64,000 nt of DNA from Pseudomonas fulva (GTDB lineage: Bacteria; Pseudomonadota; Gammaproteobacteria; Pseudomonadales; Pseudomonadaceae): positions 4,588,001 to 4,652,000 of the forward strand of contig NZ_CP082928.1 in the NCBI RefSeq assembly GCF_023517795.1, given 5' to 3'. The translations under genes and the position numbers were made by a program. The notes below the pieces were generated by a model. That model did no database searches and was not told the origin of the DNA. It saw only the letters and a list, made by a program, of their open reading frames with translations. Below, one piece after another: positions 16,472 through 27,135 of the stretch (positions are counted from its first letter, which is position 1; each line of letters begins with the position of its first letter).

Positions 16472-16990
16472 ATGAGCGGAAAACCTGCTGCACGCGTCAC
16501 CGATCCAACGGCTTGCCCACTGCCAGGCCACGGCACCAATCCTATCTCCAGTGGTTCACCCGACGTCATCTTCGATGGCCTGCCAGCAGCCCGCCAAAAC
16601 GACGTGTCCGCCTGCGGTAGTCCGATCGTCTCCGGTGTGTCATCGACGGTGTTCATCAATGGCCAGCCTGCTGCCACTCTGGGCAGTGTTGGGGCTCACG
16701 GCAATGTAATCATTGGTGGCTCTGGAACTATCATCATCGGTGATGTATTCATTCCCGCCCCCTTCGTTCCAGTCACTCCGCTATCTCGCGCCACGGCGCC
16801 TTATTCCGGGCGTTTCCAGCTTATCGACCAGGAAACAGGCAAGCCCGCCGCCGGGCGCAAGGTGAGGGTCTGGTCCAGCGGCGGCTGGAGCGTTTTCAGC
16901 ACCACGGATAGCGAAGGTATGACGCAGTGGGTCAACCACGATGCCTCGCATTCCATCTATATCGATCTGGTGCAGGGAGGCGAGGCATGA
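16472..16990 (+). CDS. PAAR-domain type VI secretion spike protein with C-terminal extension
   Basis: A 172-residue protein. Residues 1-92 form a PAAR domain: it starts MSGKPAARVTDPTACPLPGH and continues with glycine-rich strand repeats through GGSGTIIIGD. PAAR proteins sharpen the VgrG spike of the type VI secretion system and carry effectors. The remaining 80 residues look like a small beta-sandwich (LIDQETGKPAAGRKVRVWS), probably an adaptor for cargo. AAGGA precedes the ATG. Its stop overlaps the start of the nuclease gene (ATGA), strongly linking the two. No VgrG or structural T6SS genes occur in the window. Confidence 0.88.
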   Translation: MSGKPAARVTDPTACPLPGHGTNPISSGSPDVIFDGLPAARQNDVSACGSPIVSGVSSTVFINGQPAATLGSVGAHGNVIIGGSGTIIIGDVFIPAPFVPVTPLSRATAPYSGRFQLIDQETGKPAAGRKVRVWSSGGWSVFSTTDSEGMTQWVNHDASHSIYIDLVQGGEA

Positions 16991-17688
16991 GTGATCAGCC
17001 CAGCCTCTCTCAGGGCGGCATGAGCCCTGGCGGCAAGACCAACCCAGTGGGCATCCTGCAACCCAAACTCGATCCTCAGGATAGGAAGGTGCTGTGCTCG
17101 GCGATCTGCTATTGCAGCAGCACGCCCAACGTCAGCCAAAATGGCAGAAATCTGAAGCAAGCGTGTGTGGCTCAGCGCTTCGGCGAGTTGGACGAAATTC
17201 TCAAGGGGCGCAGCCCCTACAAAGCCGAGATCAGTTACGACATGACCAAGAACCCGCCGCAGCCGATTCTCGACAGCCAGACAGGCAGCAGTGCACATGG
17301 CTGGATACCGGGCTGGATCAGTAAGTACTGGGATGAAGACCCGGAACATCCGCCGTTCAAACCGGGAAAAGGAATGATTCGGCGCCCCGACGTAGTGATC
17401 GTAAAGGATCCTAACAAGCCACCGACGCAGGACAATATCAAGCAAGTAGTGGAGATGAAGTTTCCGCCTGATCCGCGCAATGACGAACAACTTAGTGCTT
17501 ACGAGAGGATCGCAGGAGATGATTCGAAAGTTGTTGAGATGAGTTCTACGGACTGCGACTGCAGTCAGGAAATTCAACATTCCGAGGTGCCGGTTGAAGA
17601 ACTGGGCTGGGCGGCAGCCGTCGCAAGCGGTCTGATGTTCCTGTTTACTCGTGGACGCTCTTCTCGGCCAACTGCACCTGCCTACTGA
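16987..17688 (+). CDS. VRR-NUC-type nuclease, probable type VI secretion effector
   Basis: A 233-residue protein with a PD-(D/E)xK nuclease core of the VRR-NUC type: RRPDVVIV places Arg133-Pro134-Asp135, and QVVEMKF places Glu156-x-Lys158. Six cysteines cluster around residues 37-60 and 190-192. A short hydrophobic segment (about residues 207-220) and basic tail end the protein. Translation is coupled to the PAAR gene by a four-base overlap, and two TsiV-family immunity genes follow, matching the known VRR-NUC effector/TsiV pairing. The predicted role is DNA damage in a competitor; toxicity is inferred, not shown. Confidence 0.82.
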   Translation: MSDQPSLSQGGMSPGGKTNPVGILQPKLDPQDRKVLCSAICYCSSTPNVSQNGRNLKQACVAQRFGELDEILKGRSPYKAEISYDMTKNPPQPILDSQTGSSAHGWIPGWISKYWDEDPEHPPFKPGKGMIRRPDVVIVKDPNKPPTQDNIKQVVEMKFPPDPRNDEQLSAYERIAGDDSKVVEMSSTDCDCSQEIQHSEVPVEELGWAAAVASGLMFLFTRGRSSRPTAPAY

Positions 17689-17703
17689 TAAAGAGAAAAA
17701 ATC

Positions 17704-18792
17704 ATGGAATCAGAATTCAATCTGGCGGAAGGGTTGGCCGAGCAACCCCACCTTTTGGAAATGCCCGGCAATTTGTTGATGAAGGGTGGTCGGGAGGACT
17801 ACATCGGTGCTGTGCTGTGCCTGCGTGGGACGCTGTTTTTCAAGGAAGCCCATACTCCACTGGTACGCGAGGCTTTGTGCCGGTGCTTTGATGAGTTTAA
17901 GCGTATGGCCGATACTCATCTCACCTGGCTTTGGCGAGAAGGGCCACCTCAGGGAAAACCCCTGATGCCCTATCGCGAGGCAACTCCATTGCGCGAAATG
18001 ATGGCGGCAATGGACGAAGACGATCACCTCAGCTTTTGCTATACCAGCGGCATGCAATCACGGGATGCCAGCGCTTGGCTGTTCGACGTTTTTGGCAAGC
18101 GAGGCTGGGAGGCAAAGATGGGAGACGGTCTGAGCGTTCTGGAGTTTTCAGTACCATTGCTATACCAGGAGCAGAACTCACTGGCTTTTCTGCAGCTTTT
18201 TCTCGGCTTCGTCAATCGGCTTGTTCCGGAGCAGGGCTATGCTGGGCACGCTTACAACTTATCCCCCACTGGTCGGAGCTTTAACGAACCCACAGAGGCA
18301 TTTATGGCTGCGCGCATGCCAGGCCTGGACGCGGGGAAAGCTGCTCTACTGGCCAACCGTCCGAAGTTCAGGCATACCAAGATTAAAACCGTCAGTTGGT
18401 TGACTGTACTTGATCACACGCGACTTCAACAACTCGGCGGTCTGGAGGTGTTGCGTGCGAAACTGCCGACCAGCCACTTTGCTCTCTATGACTACGGCGC
18501 AGGTGTGGTGATTCAGTCTGGCGCGTATCCATATCTAGTTGGAGATGGCGCAGACCCAAAACCGGCCGCCTATGTGTTGCTCAATCACGTGCTCAAAGGC
18601 ATTCGCTACGAAACGGTAGGTTCGCTGCATGGCGGTTCACATGATGGCGAGTTGAGGCTTGTCGGCTGGTCGGCGGACCAGTGGCTCAAGCGTCTGGATG
18701 TGGATGATGCTGAGCTACCGGCCTGGCGCAGCAAGTTGCTCGCCAATGAACCCTGCCTAGACGCTACGAATAGCTTGCCTGAGCGCTTGTAA
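17704..18792 (+). CDS. TsiV-family (DUF3396) type VI immunity protein, copy 1
   Basis: A 362-residue soluble protein of the DUF3396/TsiV family, members of which neutralise VRR-NUC type VI effectors. Diagnostic stretches include LCLRGTLFFKEAHTPLVREA and the C-terminal GGSHDGELRLVGWSADQWL. It begins 15 bases after the nuclease stop, so it is in the effector operon. A second, closely related copy follows at 18855. No signal peptide is present, consistent with protection in the cytoplasm. Confidence 0.85.
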   Translation: MESEFNLAEGLAEQPHLLEMPGNLLMKGGREDYIGAVLCLRGTLFFKEAHTPLVREALCRCFDEFKRMADTHLTWLWREGPPQGKPLMPYREATPLREMMAAMDEDDHLSFCYTSGMQSRDASAWLFDVFGKRGWEAKMGDGLSVLEFSVPLLYQEQNSLAFLQLFLGFVNRLVPEQGYAGHAYNLSPTGRSFNEPTEAFMAARMPGLDAGKAALLANRPKFRHTKIKTVSWLTVLDHTRLQQLGGLEVLRAKLPTSHFALYDYGAGVVIQSGAYPYLVGDGADPKPAAYVLLNHVLKGIRYETVGSLHGGSHDGELRLVGWSADQWLKRLDVDDAELPAWRSKLLANEPCLDATNSLPERL

Positions 18793-18854
18793 AGCGGCCA
18801 TTTTTACGCGAAGGCAAAGCCGGTATCCGAAAGCGGGAGGGGGCTGTAGCCTTC

Positions 18855-20009
18855 ATGGGCTCGTTAGCTGATCTGCACGGACCATCCATCTTGGGCCAGG
18901 CTTTTGAATTGGAGAGTATTCACCTGAAGCACGAATTCAGCCTGGCCGAAGAGTTGACCAAGTATCCTCAGGCGCTGGAAATACCCGGTAACCTGCTGAT
19001 GAAAGGTGGCCCGAAAGACTATATCGGGGCTGCGCTGTGCCTGCGCGGCACGCTCTATTTCAAGGAGGCCCATACGCCATTGGTGCGCGAGGCGTTGTGC
19101 CAGTGCTTCGACGAGTTCAAGCGCTTGGCCGAACCTCACCTCACTTGGCTCTGGCGCGAGGAGCCGCCGGAGAGTAAGCCACTGACTGCATATGGTGATG
19201 CGAGGCCATTACGCGAAATGCTGGCCAGCATGGATGAGGATTATCCACTGAGCTTCTACTACACCAGCGGGAAGCAGCCTAACGATGCTAGCGCGTGGTA
19301 CTTCGATATTTTTGGCCAGTCAGCCTGGGAGGCGAGGATAGGCGATGATCTTAGCGCAATGGAGCTCTCCGTTCCGCTTCTATATCAGGAGCAGAACCCG
19401 CCAAGTTTTCTGCGCTTGCTCCTCAATTTTGCGCGGCGACTGGCGCCAACGCAGGGATATGCCGGGCATGCTTTTAACCTTTCTGTTACCGACAGGAGTA
19501 ATAACCAACCTACCGAAGCCTTCATGGCGTCTCGCATGCCTGGGCTGGACGCGGGTTCCGCAGGACTGCTAGCGAATCGGCCCGAGTTCAAACCGATCAG
19601 AATCAAGACTGTCAGCTGGTTGACAGTACTCGACAACGCGCGCTTAGAGCAGGCTGGCGGTCTGGCGGCGCTACGTGCACAGCTGCCGTCCAGCCATTTC
19701 GCTTTTTACGACTATGGAGCTGGCGTCGTGATTCAGGCCGGGGCTTATCCGGCCGGAGGAGATGGCGAAGACCCGAAACCGGCTGCCTATGTGTTGCTCA
19801 ATCACGTGCTCAAAAGTATTCGCTACGAGACCATAGGTTCGCTGCATGGCGGTTCGCATGATGGCGAGCTGAGGCTGGTCGGTTGGTCGGCGGACCAGTG
19901 GCTCAAGCGTCTGGATGTGGATGACGCCGAACTACCAGCCTGGTGCAGCAAGTTGCTCGCCAATGAGCCGTATCTCGATGCTACGAATACTCTGTCTGAG
20001 CGTTTGTAG
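18855..20009 (+). CDS. TsiV-family (DUF3396) type VI immunity protein, copy 2
   Basis: A 384-residue paralogue of the preceding gene. The two align almost end to end at roughly 70-75 percent identity, with the last 100 codons nearly identical even in DNA, indicating tandem duplication plus possible gene conversion. This copy has about 22 extra N-terminal residues if the ATG at 18855 is used; that ATG has GGGAGG about a dozen bases upstream, slightly far. A TTG at about 18912 would remove the extension. Retained length and reading frame argue it is functional, perhaps against a variant toxin. Confidence 0.82.
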   Translation: MGSLADLHGPSILGQAFELESIHLKHEFSLAEELTKYPQALEIPGNLLMKGGPKDYIGAALCLRGTLYFKEAHTPLVREALCQCFDEFKRLAEPHLTWLWREEPPESKPLTAYGDARPLREMLASMDEDYPLSFYYTSGKQPNDASAWYFDIFGQSAWEARIGDDLSAMELSVPLLYQEQNPPSFLRLLLNFARRLAPTQGYAGHAFNLSVTDRSNNQPTEAFMASRMPGLDAGSAGLLANRPEFKPIRIKTVSWLTVLDNARLEQAGGLAALRAQLPSSHFAFYDYGAGVVIQAGAYPAGGDGEDPKPAAYVLLNHVLKSIRYETIGSLHGGSHDGELRLVGWSADQWLKRLDVDDAELPAWCSKLLANEPYLDATNTLSERL

Positions 20010-20206
20010 AGCAGTTACCACGACTCTTTTGATGCAAAGATCAACATACGGCTGCCGACGGCCGATTCCCTGAGGATGAACCACTGCCAATGCCTTGGAT
20101 GGTTGGAGCTCGTCGAGGAGGTGTCCGATTCTGATGACTCCCACACGGCAGCGTAGGAGCCATGTTGTGACGCACCGAGCCTCGAACTGGCCGGTTCGCT
20201 GTGGCA

Positions 20207-20665
20207 TCAAGGCCGGTAAGGCATCCAGACATCGCCCTGCCAGTGCAGCAGTGACAGGCCCTGGTGGTTTTCGCGGCGCGGGCGGTGAGTGTTCGCCGGC
20301 TCGCCCTCGCGCAGTGCCGGCACCACGTCGGCGCTGAGCCAGCGGCGGATGCAGCGGTTTTCCGGGTGGTAGTAGTGGATCAGTACGGCGTACACGCCTG
20401 ATTCGCTGATCAGCCGGGTCGTCTCGGGTTGGCCATGGGTGTTGAGCAGCACGGCATCGAGCAACTGGTCGGCATCCAGCGTGCGGGTAACGCGTTCTCC
20501 CAGGTGCGGTTGGCCGATCAGGCGGCCCAGCTCGTGGGCGCAGAACCAGCAGTGCGGGTCGAGCATTACGGCGCGCAGTTGGCGGCGGTGGCGGGTGAAG
20601 GTCGTGGGGATCAGGGTTTCGCCGGGAAGGGCGGGTATGGCGGGGAATGCGGATTGAGTTGGCAT
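20207..20665 (-). CDS. Bro-N domain antirepressor-like protein
   Basis: A 152-residue protein that is essentially a single Bro-N domain, as in phage antirepressors: the signature LISESGVYAVLIHYYHPENR then RRWLSADVVPALRE is clear. I place the start at the ATG at 20665 because AGAGG lies eight bases upstream. The open frame continues upstream through the candidate C4 RNA, where it spells an Ash/Icd-like sequence, but that is probably not part of this protein. Its leader carries a sequence complementary to the candidate C4 RNA that would cover the ribosome site. Confidence 0.75.
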   Translation of the reverse strand: MPTQSAFPAIPALPGETLIPTTFTRHRRQLRAVMLDPHCWFCAHELGRLIGQPHLGERVTRTLDADQLLDAVLLNTHGQPETTRLISESGVYAVLIHYYHPENRCIRRWLSADVVPALREGEPANTHRPRRENHQGLSLLHWQGDVWMPYRP

Positions 20666-20676
20666 ATCCATTACCT

Positions 20677-20701
20677 CTGTGTGATTGATCAGCTTTCTTA
20701 G
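20677..20701 (-). promoter_or_regulatory. Candidate C4 RNA target (seqC) over the Bro-N ribosome site
   Basis: On the minus strand this reads CTAAGAAA, ten bases, then CACACAG, followed at once by the AGAGG ribosome site of the Bro-N gene. It is complementary to 20718-20735, including ten contiguous bases (CACACAGAGG against CCTCTGTGTG), so pairing would hide the ribosome site. Confidence 0.65.
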
Positions 20702-20710
20702 GGCTGGGTG

Positions 20711-20863
20711 CCGGGAGCTAAGAAACCCCACACAGAGGGCCGGACGTATTTCCCTTTCGGGTCTTGTATTAGCCCACTCCCGACATATCAGAGGTGTTTT
20801 TCTTGCGCGCACGGGCAGGCCGTAGGCACAAAAAAGCCGCGAATGTCGGATGCGGGCGGGCCG
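20711..20863 (-). ncRNA. Candidate C4 antisense RNA
   Basis: The leader of the Bro-N gene has the P1/P4 C4 plan. An upstream copy of CTAAGAAA...CACACAG (20864-20885, seqA) and one over the ribosome site (20677-20701, seqC) flank a reverse-complement copy (20718-20735, seqB). The RNA between can fold: CCGACAT (20844-20850) pairs with ATGTCGG (about 20782-20788), and CCCGAAAGGG forms a small hairpin near 20753-20762. The minus-strand frame across it spells TRPEREIRPALCVGF, as in Ash/Icd annotations that overlap C4 RNAs. Ends are approximate. C4 RNAs silence antirepressor genes by antisense pairing. Confidence 0.65.
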
Positions 20864-20885
20864 CTGTGTGAAAGGCGTTTCTTAG
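20864..20885 (-). repeat. Upstream complementary copy (seqA) for the candidate C4 RNA
   Basis: Reads CTAAGAAA, seven bases, then CACACAG on the minus strand, the same pattern as the target at 20677-20701. In P4-like systems pairing with this upstream copy promotes early transcription termination. Confidence 0.55.
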
Positions 20886-20984
20886 GCGCCGTTTAGTAGG
20901 GTAGGGGTGTAGATGAAACCGGTCAAGGACAACGGCTTGTGCGGGCAGAGCTCGTCCGGGTTTCCCACTGGATTTGGTCGTCCT

Positions 20985-21074
20985 GAACGGTGGACAAGCT
21001 TCGCGTTGTCCACCCTACGTCACGATTCCCGCCTTGCGTAGGGTGGATGACGCTCTTTTCATCCACCGTTGCGG
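20985..21074. repeat. BIME: inverted pair of REP elements
   Basis: Minus-strand unit at 20985-21019 (GTAG-GGTGGACAACG...TTGTCCACC on its own strand) and plus-strand unit at 21038-21074 (GTAG-GGTGGATGACG...TCATCCACC). The same pair of stem types is seen upstream of the RAYT gene. Confidence 0.85.
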
Positions 21075-21132
21075 GGTGTCCGGGCTACTTGCTGGCCGGT
21101 GGCAGATATGAGTTTCGGCGTCGTACTTGGTA

Positions 21133-21191
21133 GTGATCGACGCAGAGCGTCGAGGGCTGCATTACCACGCGGAGCGTGGGAACGATCAAAC
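21133..21191 (+). repeat. Hairpin repeat, right copy (double stem, ends GATCAAAC)
   Basis: Two adjacent perfect small hairpins, CGACGC-AGA-GCGTCG and CCACGC-GGA-GCGTGG, followed by GAACGATCAAAC. This is a frequent Pseudomonas-style dispersed repeat. A decayed copy in the same orientation is at 16004-16062, so the two bracket the effector/C4 region. It may also act as a terminator-like end for the Bro-N gene. Confidence 0.7.
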
Positions 21192-21206
21192 GAGTAAGTA
21201 TATTTA

Positions 21207-21971
21207 CTACTGGTTTATTAAGGCGATCGCATTAGCAATTACTTCTGGAGGGTAAGCTCTATGCTCCTCCCCGTCACGGTATATTTTTCTCGAGGGGATG
21301 CTTTGTTCAAGGCGAAGTTTAGTGCACATTGCTCTCAGATGTTGCTGGTCAATATCAATGCTGTGTTTTGTGCAGTACTCTTTTATTTCTATGAGTTCGT
21401 CTGCAGTAGTTGAAGCAGTGATGTAGTCGATTTTTTCATTAAGATCATTTAGTTGTTGTTCTGTTCGATTAAAGCGAAGTTTTGTTTCAAGTGCTAATTT
21501 TTCTCGCTCTTGTATCTCTCGGATGAGGATGTTTGTGTGCTGTGCCAGTGTTTGCGCAAGTGACATCAAATCCGAACTTCCTGTCTGCAGTGGAGCAGGG
21601 TATGTTCCGTACTTTCGAACAGATGGGATTACATCATGAAATATCCAACGCTGGAATTTCTTGCTAGCTGGAGTGCTGTCTCTGGAAATTATTCTATACA
21701 GGCCGGGTTCTGTAATAAATGGCTCTTTTCTTGGTGAGTGATCTTCTCCGGGGGTAGGGAAGTATTCGCACTCGTCTTCGTCTAAAATTCCTAGTTGTGC
21801 TTTAACTAGAGATGCAAAACTATTGGAGCCTCCTTCTATATGTTTGTTCGAGGAGACCAGAGTCCGAATGACATCCTCTAGTGATACATAAAGTTTTTCA
21901 TTGATGTAGAGAGATCTTATTTTTGAAGTGCCATGTTCTGCGTGGTAGTCAAGTAGCAGTGGTGCATTCAT
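21207..21971 (-). CDS. AT-rich Bro-N domain protein with coiled coil, antirepressor-like
   Basis: A 254-residue protein. Residues about 15-120 are a Bro-N domain with the strong signature FITEPGLYRIISRDSTPASK then FQRWIFHDVIPSVRKYG. A coiled coil (about 135-180: REIQEREKLALETKLRFN) links to a C-terminal domain of about 65 residues that I do not recognise. GGAGG precedes the ATG. GC content is near 40 percent by eye, far below neighbours, a clear sign of recent transfer. The start lies only some 14 bases past the nrdB terminator, leaving little room for a promoter. Confidence 0.85.
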   Translation of the reverse strand: MNAPLLLDYHAEHGTSKIRSLYINEKLYVSLEDVIRTLVSSNKHIEGGSNSFASLVKAQLGILDEDECEYFPTPGEDHSPRKEPFITEPGLYRIISRDSTPASKKFQRWIFHDVIPSVRKYGTYPAPLQTGSSDLMSLAQTLAQHTNILIREIQEREKLALETKLRFNRTEQQLNDLNEKIDYITASTTADELIEIKEYCTKHSIDIDQQHLRAMCTKLRLEQSIPSRKIYRDGEEHRAYPPEVIANAIALINQ

Positions 21972-21984
21972 TAAATATCCTCCA

Positions 21985-22018
21985 AATAAAAGCCCCGCAC
22001 TAGGCGGGGCTCTTTATT
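21985..22018 (-). terminator. Rho-independent terminator of nrdAB
   Basis: On the minus strand AGCCCCGC-ctagt-GCGGGGCT forms an 8-bp stem followed by TTTTATTT. It lies about 65 bases past the nrdB stop and immediately ahead of the AT-rich Bro-N gene. The A-rich other side may let it work in both directions. Confidence 0.85.
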
Positions 22019-22080
22019 AAGCTTCAACCCCAACATCCATGGCAGGTGTTGGGCGAATCTACAATGATTTCAAACTGACA

Positions 22081-23343
22081 TCAATCCCAGCTCAACGCCC
22101 CACCGGTCTGATACTCGATCACGCGGGTCTCGAAGAAGTTCTTCTCCTTCTTGAGGTCCATGATCTCGCTCATCCACGGGAACGGGTTGGTGGTGCCTGG
22201 GTATTCTTCCTTCAGGCCGATCTGGGTCAGGCGGCGGTTGGCGATGAATTTGAGGTAGTCCTCCATCATCGCGGCGTTCATGCCCAGTACGCCGCGCGGC
22301 ATGGTGTCGCGTGCGTATTCGATTTCCAGCTGGGCGCCCTGCAGGATCATCTGGGTCGCCTCGTCCTTCATGGTGGCGTCCCACAGGCTCGGGTTCTCGA
22401 TCTTGATCTGGTTGATCATGTCGATGCCGAAGTTCAGGTGCATGGACTCGTCACGCAGGATGTACTGGAACTGCTCGGCGGTGCCGGTCATCTTGTTGCG
22501 GCGGCCCATGGAGAGGATCTGGGTGAAGCCGCAGTAGAAGAAGATGCCTTCGAGTACGCAGTAGTAGGCGATCAGGTTCTTGAGGAACTGGCGATCGGTT
22601 TCCGGGGTGCCGGTTTCGAACTTGGGATCGGAGATCGAGCGGGTGTACTTGAGGCCCCAGGAGGCCTTCTTCGCGACGCTCGGGATCTCGTGGTACATGT
22701 TGAAGATTTCGCCTTCATCCATGCCCAGCGATTCGATGCAGTACTGGTAGGCGTGGGTGTGGATCGCTTCCTCGAAGGCCTGGCGTAGGATGTACTGGCG
22801 GCACTCGGGGTTGGTGATCAGGCGGTACACGGCCAGTACCAGGTTGTTGGCAACCAGGCTGTCGGCGGTGGAGAAGAAGCCAAGGTTGCGCTTGACGATG
22901 CGGCGCTCGTCTTCGGTCAGGCCGTCGGCGGACTTCCACAGGGCGATGTCCGCGGTCATGTTCACTTCCTGGGGCATCCAGTGGTTGGCACAACCATCGA
23001 GATACTTCTGCCAGGCCCAGTCGTACTTGAAGGGTACGAGCTGGTTGAGGTCGGCGCGGGCGTTGATCATCTGCTTGTCGCCGACTTCCACGCGCGCGGA
23101 GCTGCCTTCGAGCTCGTCCAGGCCTTCCTGGATGTCGAGGTCGTTGAGGGCCTGTTTGGCGCGGGCCACGGCGGCGGAGTCGTTGGCGTCGACGGCGCGG
23201 GCTTCGAGGGCGGCGTTGCCGCCGACCTGGTTGAGTTTTTCCAGGCTCATGTCGGCACCGGCCTGGGCCTGTGCGGCGGTGTTCTTGGCGGGGGAGGCGG
23301 CTTCGGCGCCGTCTTCCTTGTCGAATTCATCCCAGCTCAGCAT
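22081..23343 (-). CDS. nrdB: Class Ia ribonucleotide reductase, beta subunit
   Basis: A 420-residue R2 protein. Diiron-ligand ExxH motifs are present as [11 protein letters not shown] (about residue 190) and [10 protein letters not shown] (about 300). The C-terminal tail ends TGGALSWD, the short peptide that docks on the alpha subunit. R2 generates the tyrosyl radical used by NrdA to make deoxyribonucleotides aerobically. The first 80 residues form a variable Ala/Gln-rich extension. It follows nrdA by about 170 bases and ends at a strong terminator. Confidence 0.97.
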   Translation of the reverse strand: MLSWDEFDKEDGAEAASPAKNTAAQAQAGADMSLEKLNQVGGNAALEARAVDANDSAAVARAKQALNDLDIQEGLDELEGSSARVEVGDKQMINARADLNQLVPFKYDWAWQKYLDGCANHWMPQEVNMTADIALWKSADGLTEDERRIVKRNLGFFSTADSLVANNLVLAVYRLITNPECRQYILRQAFEEAIHTHAYQYCIESLGMDEGEIFNMYHEIPSVAKKASWGLKYTRSISDPKFETGTPETDRQFLKNLIAYYCVLEGIFFYCGFTQILSMGRRNKMTGTAEQFQYILRDESMHLNFGIDMINQIKIENPSLWDATMKDEATQMILQGAQLEIEYARDTMPRGVLGMNAAMMEDYLKFIANRRLTQIGLKEEYPGTTNPFPWMSEIMDLKKEKNFFETRVIEYQTGGALSWD

Positions 23344-23515
23344 GGTGGGGCTCCTGCTCGAGAGGCCGGTTAAGGGCCGGCCTGTGTGGATAGTGGCTAA
23401 TCGTCGGTAGCTCGCGGTGCACGCAGAGCGCTACGGCTGATTATCAGAGGCCGGGGCTGTACCCCGGCTCTTGGGTTATTTGCGCCGGCTGCAGGGGCTG
23501 CAGCCGGCTGGGCCA

Positions 23516-26425
<2,910 letters not shown>

Positions 26426-26826
26426 GAAGGTCTCCATGATCAATGAAATTTTCAGGGCGAAGCGTTGTGTCGCTGATCGACGTGGTACCTGGCGTTCATT
26501 CCAATCGACAAAGCCTGCGCCTGCACGGGCGGGCAGCAGGGTGTTGCAAAAAGGCGGTGATGGACCGGTCGAGGCGCTGCTCGGCGGCGGTCGGTACTGT
26601 TCGATGCCGGAACGCTTCGTCCCTGGCGTTTACTGGTGCTTCACGCTGCGTGGGGCCACTAGATGTAGTGGTGGCCGCTACGGGCGCAGCGTCTGGTGTC
26701 GCGTGCGGCACGAACGATCGGCTCGTTCGCTGCCGCTGTATCCCGGTTTTGCCGCAGCCTCTGCAAAAAGCGCCTGGGGCATGGACTTTTTCAGCACATT
26801 TGTGCTTGGGTCCTTTTGGGCCAGAA

Positions 26827-26843
26827 ACCCAACATATAGGGGT
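26827..26843 (-). promoter_or_regulatory. Candidate NrdR box 1
   Basis: ACCCAACATATAGGGGT resembles the palindromic NrdR box (ACAC-A-TATAT-GTGT type). NrdR represses ribonucleotide reductase operons, usually through paired boxes. A related sequence lies at 27040-27056. Confidence 0.5.
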
Positions 26844-26901
26844 CTGGCGAACTGGGGATACAAGATAGTGCGGTGCGCGCGCCATGGCAAGCCCTTGGGG
26901 C

Positions 26902-26922
26902 TGTGGATAAAGCTGTGGGTTA
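26902..26922 (-). promoter_or_regulatory. DnaA box with a weaker neighbour upstream of nrdA
   Basis: 26902-26910 is an exact TTATCCACA on the minus strand, the consensus DnaA box; a weaker TAACCCACA follows at 26914-26922. DnaA boxes regulate nrdAB in E. coli. Here they lie between the two NrdR-like boxes. Confidence 0.6.
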
Positions 26923-27039
26923 TGCCGGGGTAAGTGGCGCAAAAGCCCATGGTTGCTGGCGCTCGCCCAGGCATGGGCGCTGATGCCGCAGGGCGTTTTT
27001 TTTCAGGCGGCCGTGAGGCTTTGCCACTGGTTCACGGAA

Positions 27040-27056
27040 ACACAACATATGGGGTT
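27040..27056 (-). promoter_or_regulatory. Candidate NrdR box 2
   Basis: ACACAACATATGGGGTT closely matches the first NrdR-like box in its CAACATAT core. The 213-bp distance between boxes is much larger than the usual spacing, so one may serve a separate promoter or be fortuitous. Confidence 0.45.
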
Positions 27057-27135
27057 ATTCAGGGAACTTTCAGGTCAATGTGCCATCACGGCGCAAGCGC
27101 CCGGTTCCGGTTGCTGGAGCATGACCGTTGGTCGC

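Larger units (their letters stand above)
26426..27135. other. Long upstream region of nrdA, no gene recognised
   Basis: About 700 bases lie between the acid phosphatase stop and nrdA. Small open frames here lack ribosome sites and domain signatures. It carries the candidate DnaA and NrdR boxes listed separately, which suggests a promoter several hundred bases from the start codon and therefore a long untranslated leader. Confidence 0.5.

Noticed and set aside
16294..16620. Plus-strand frame overlapping the PAAR gene start
   Set aside because: It overlaps the PAAR domain in another frame and its translation is unlike any protein family.
20672..20812. An Ash/Icd-like protein frame upstream of the Bro-N gene
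   Set aside because: The sequence coincides with the candidate C4 RNA and lacks its own ribosome site; better explained as RNA.
20207..21971. A retron or full prophage around the Bro-N genes
   Set aside because: No reverse transcriptase, integrase, repressor or structural phage gene was found in either flank.
26496..26942. Open frame in the nrdA upstream region
   Set aside because: No ribosome site or family features, and it covers the DnaA and NrdR-like boxes.
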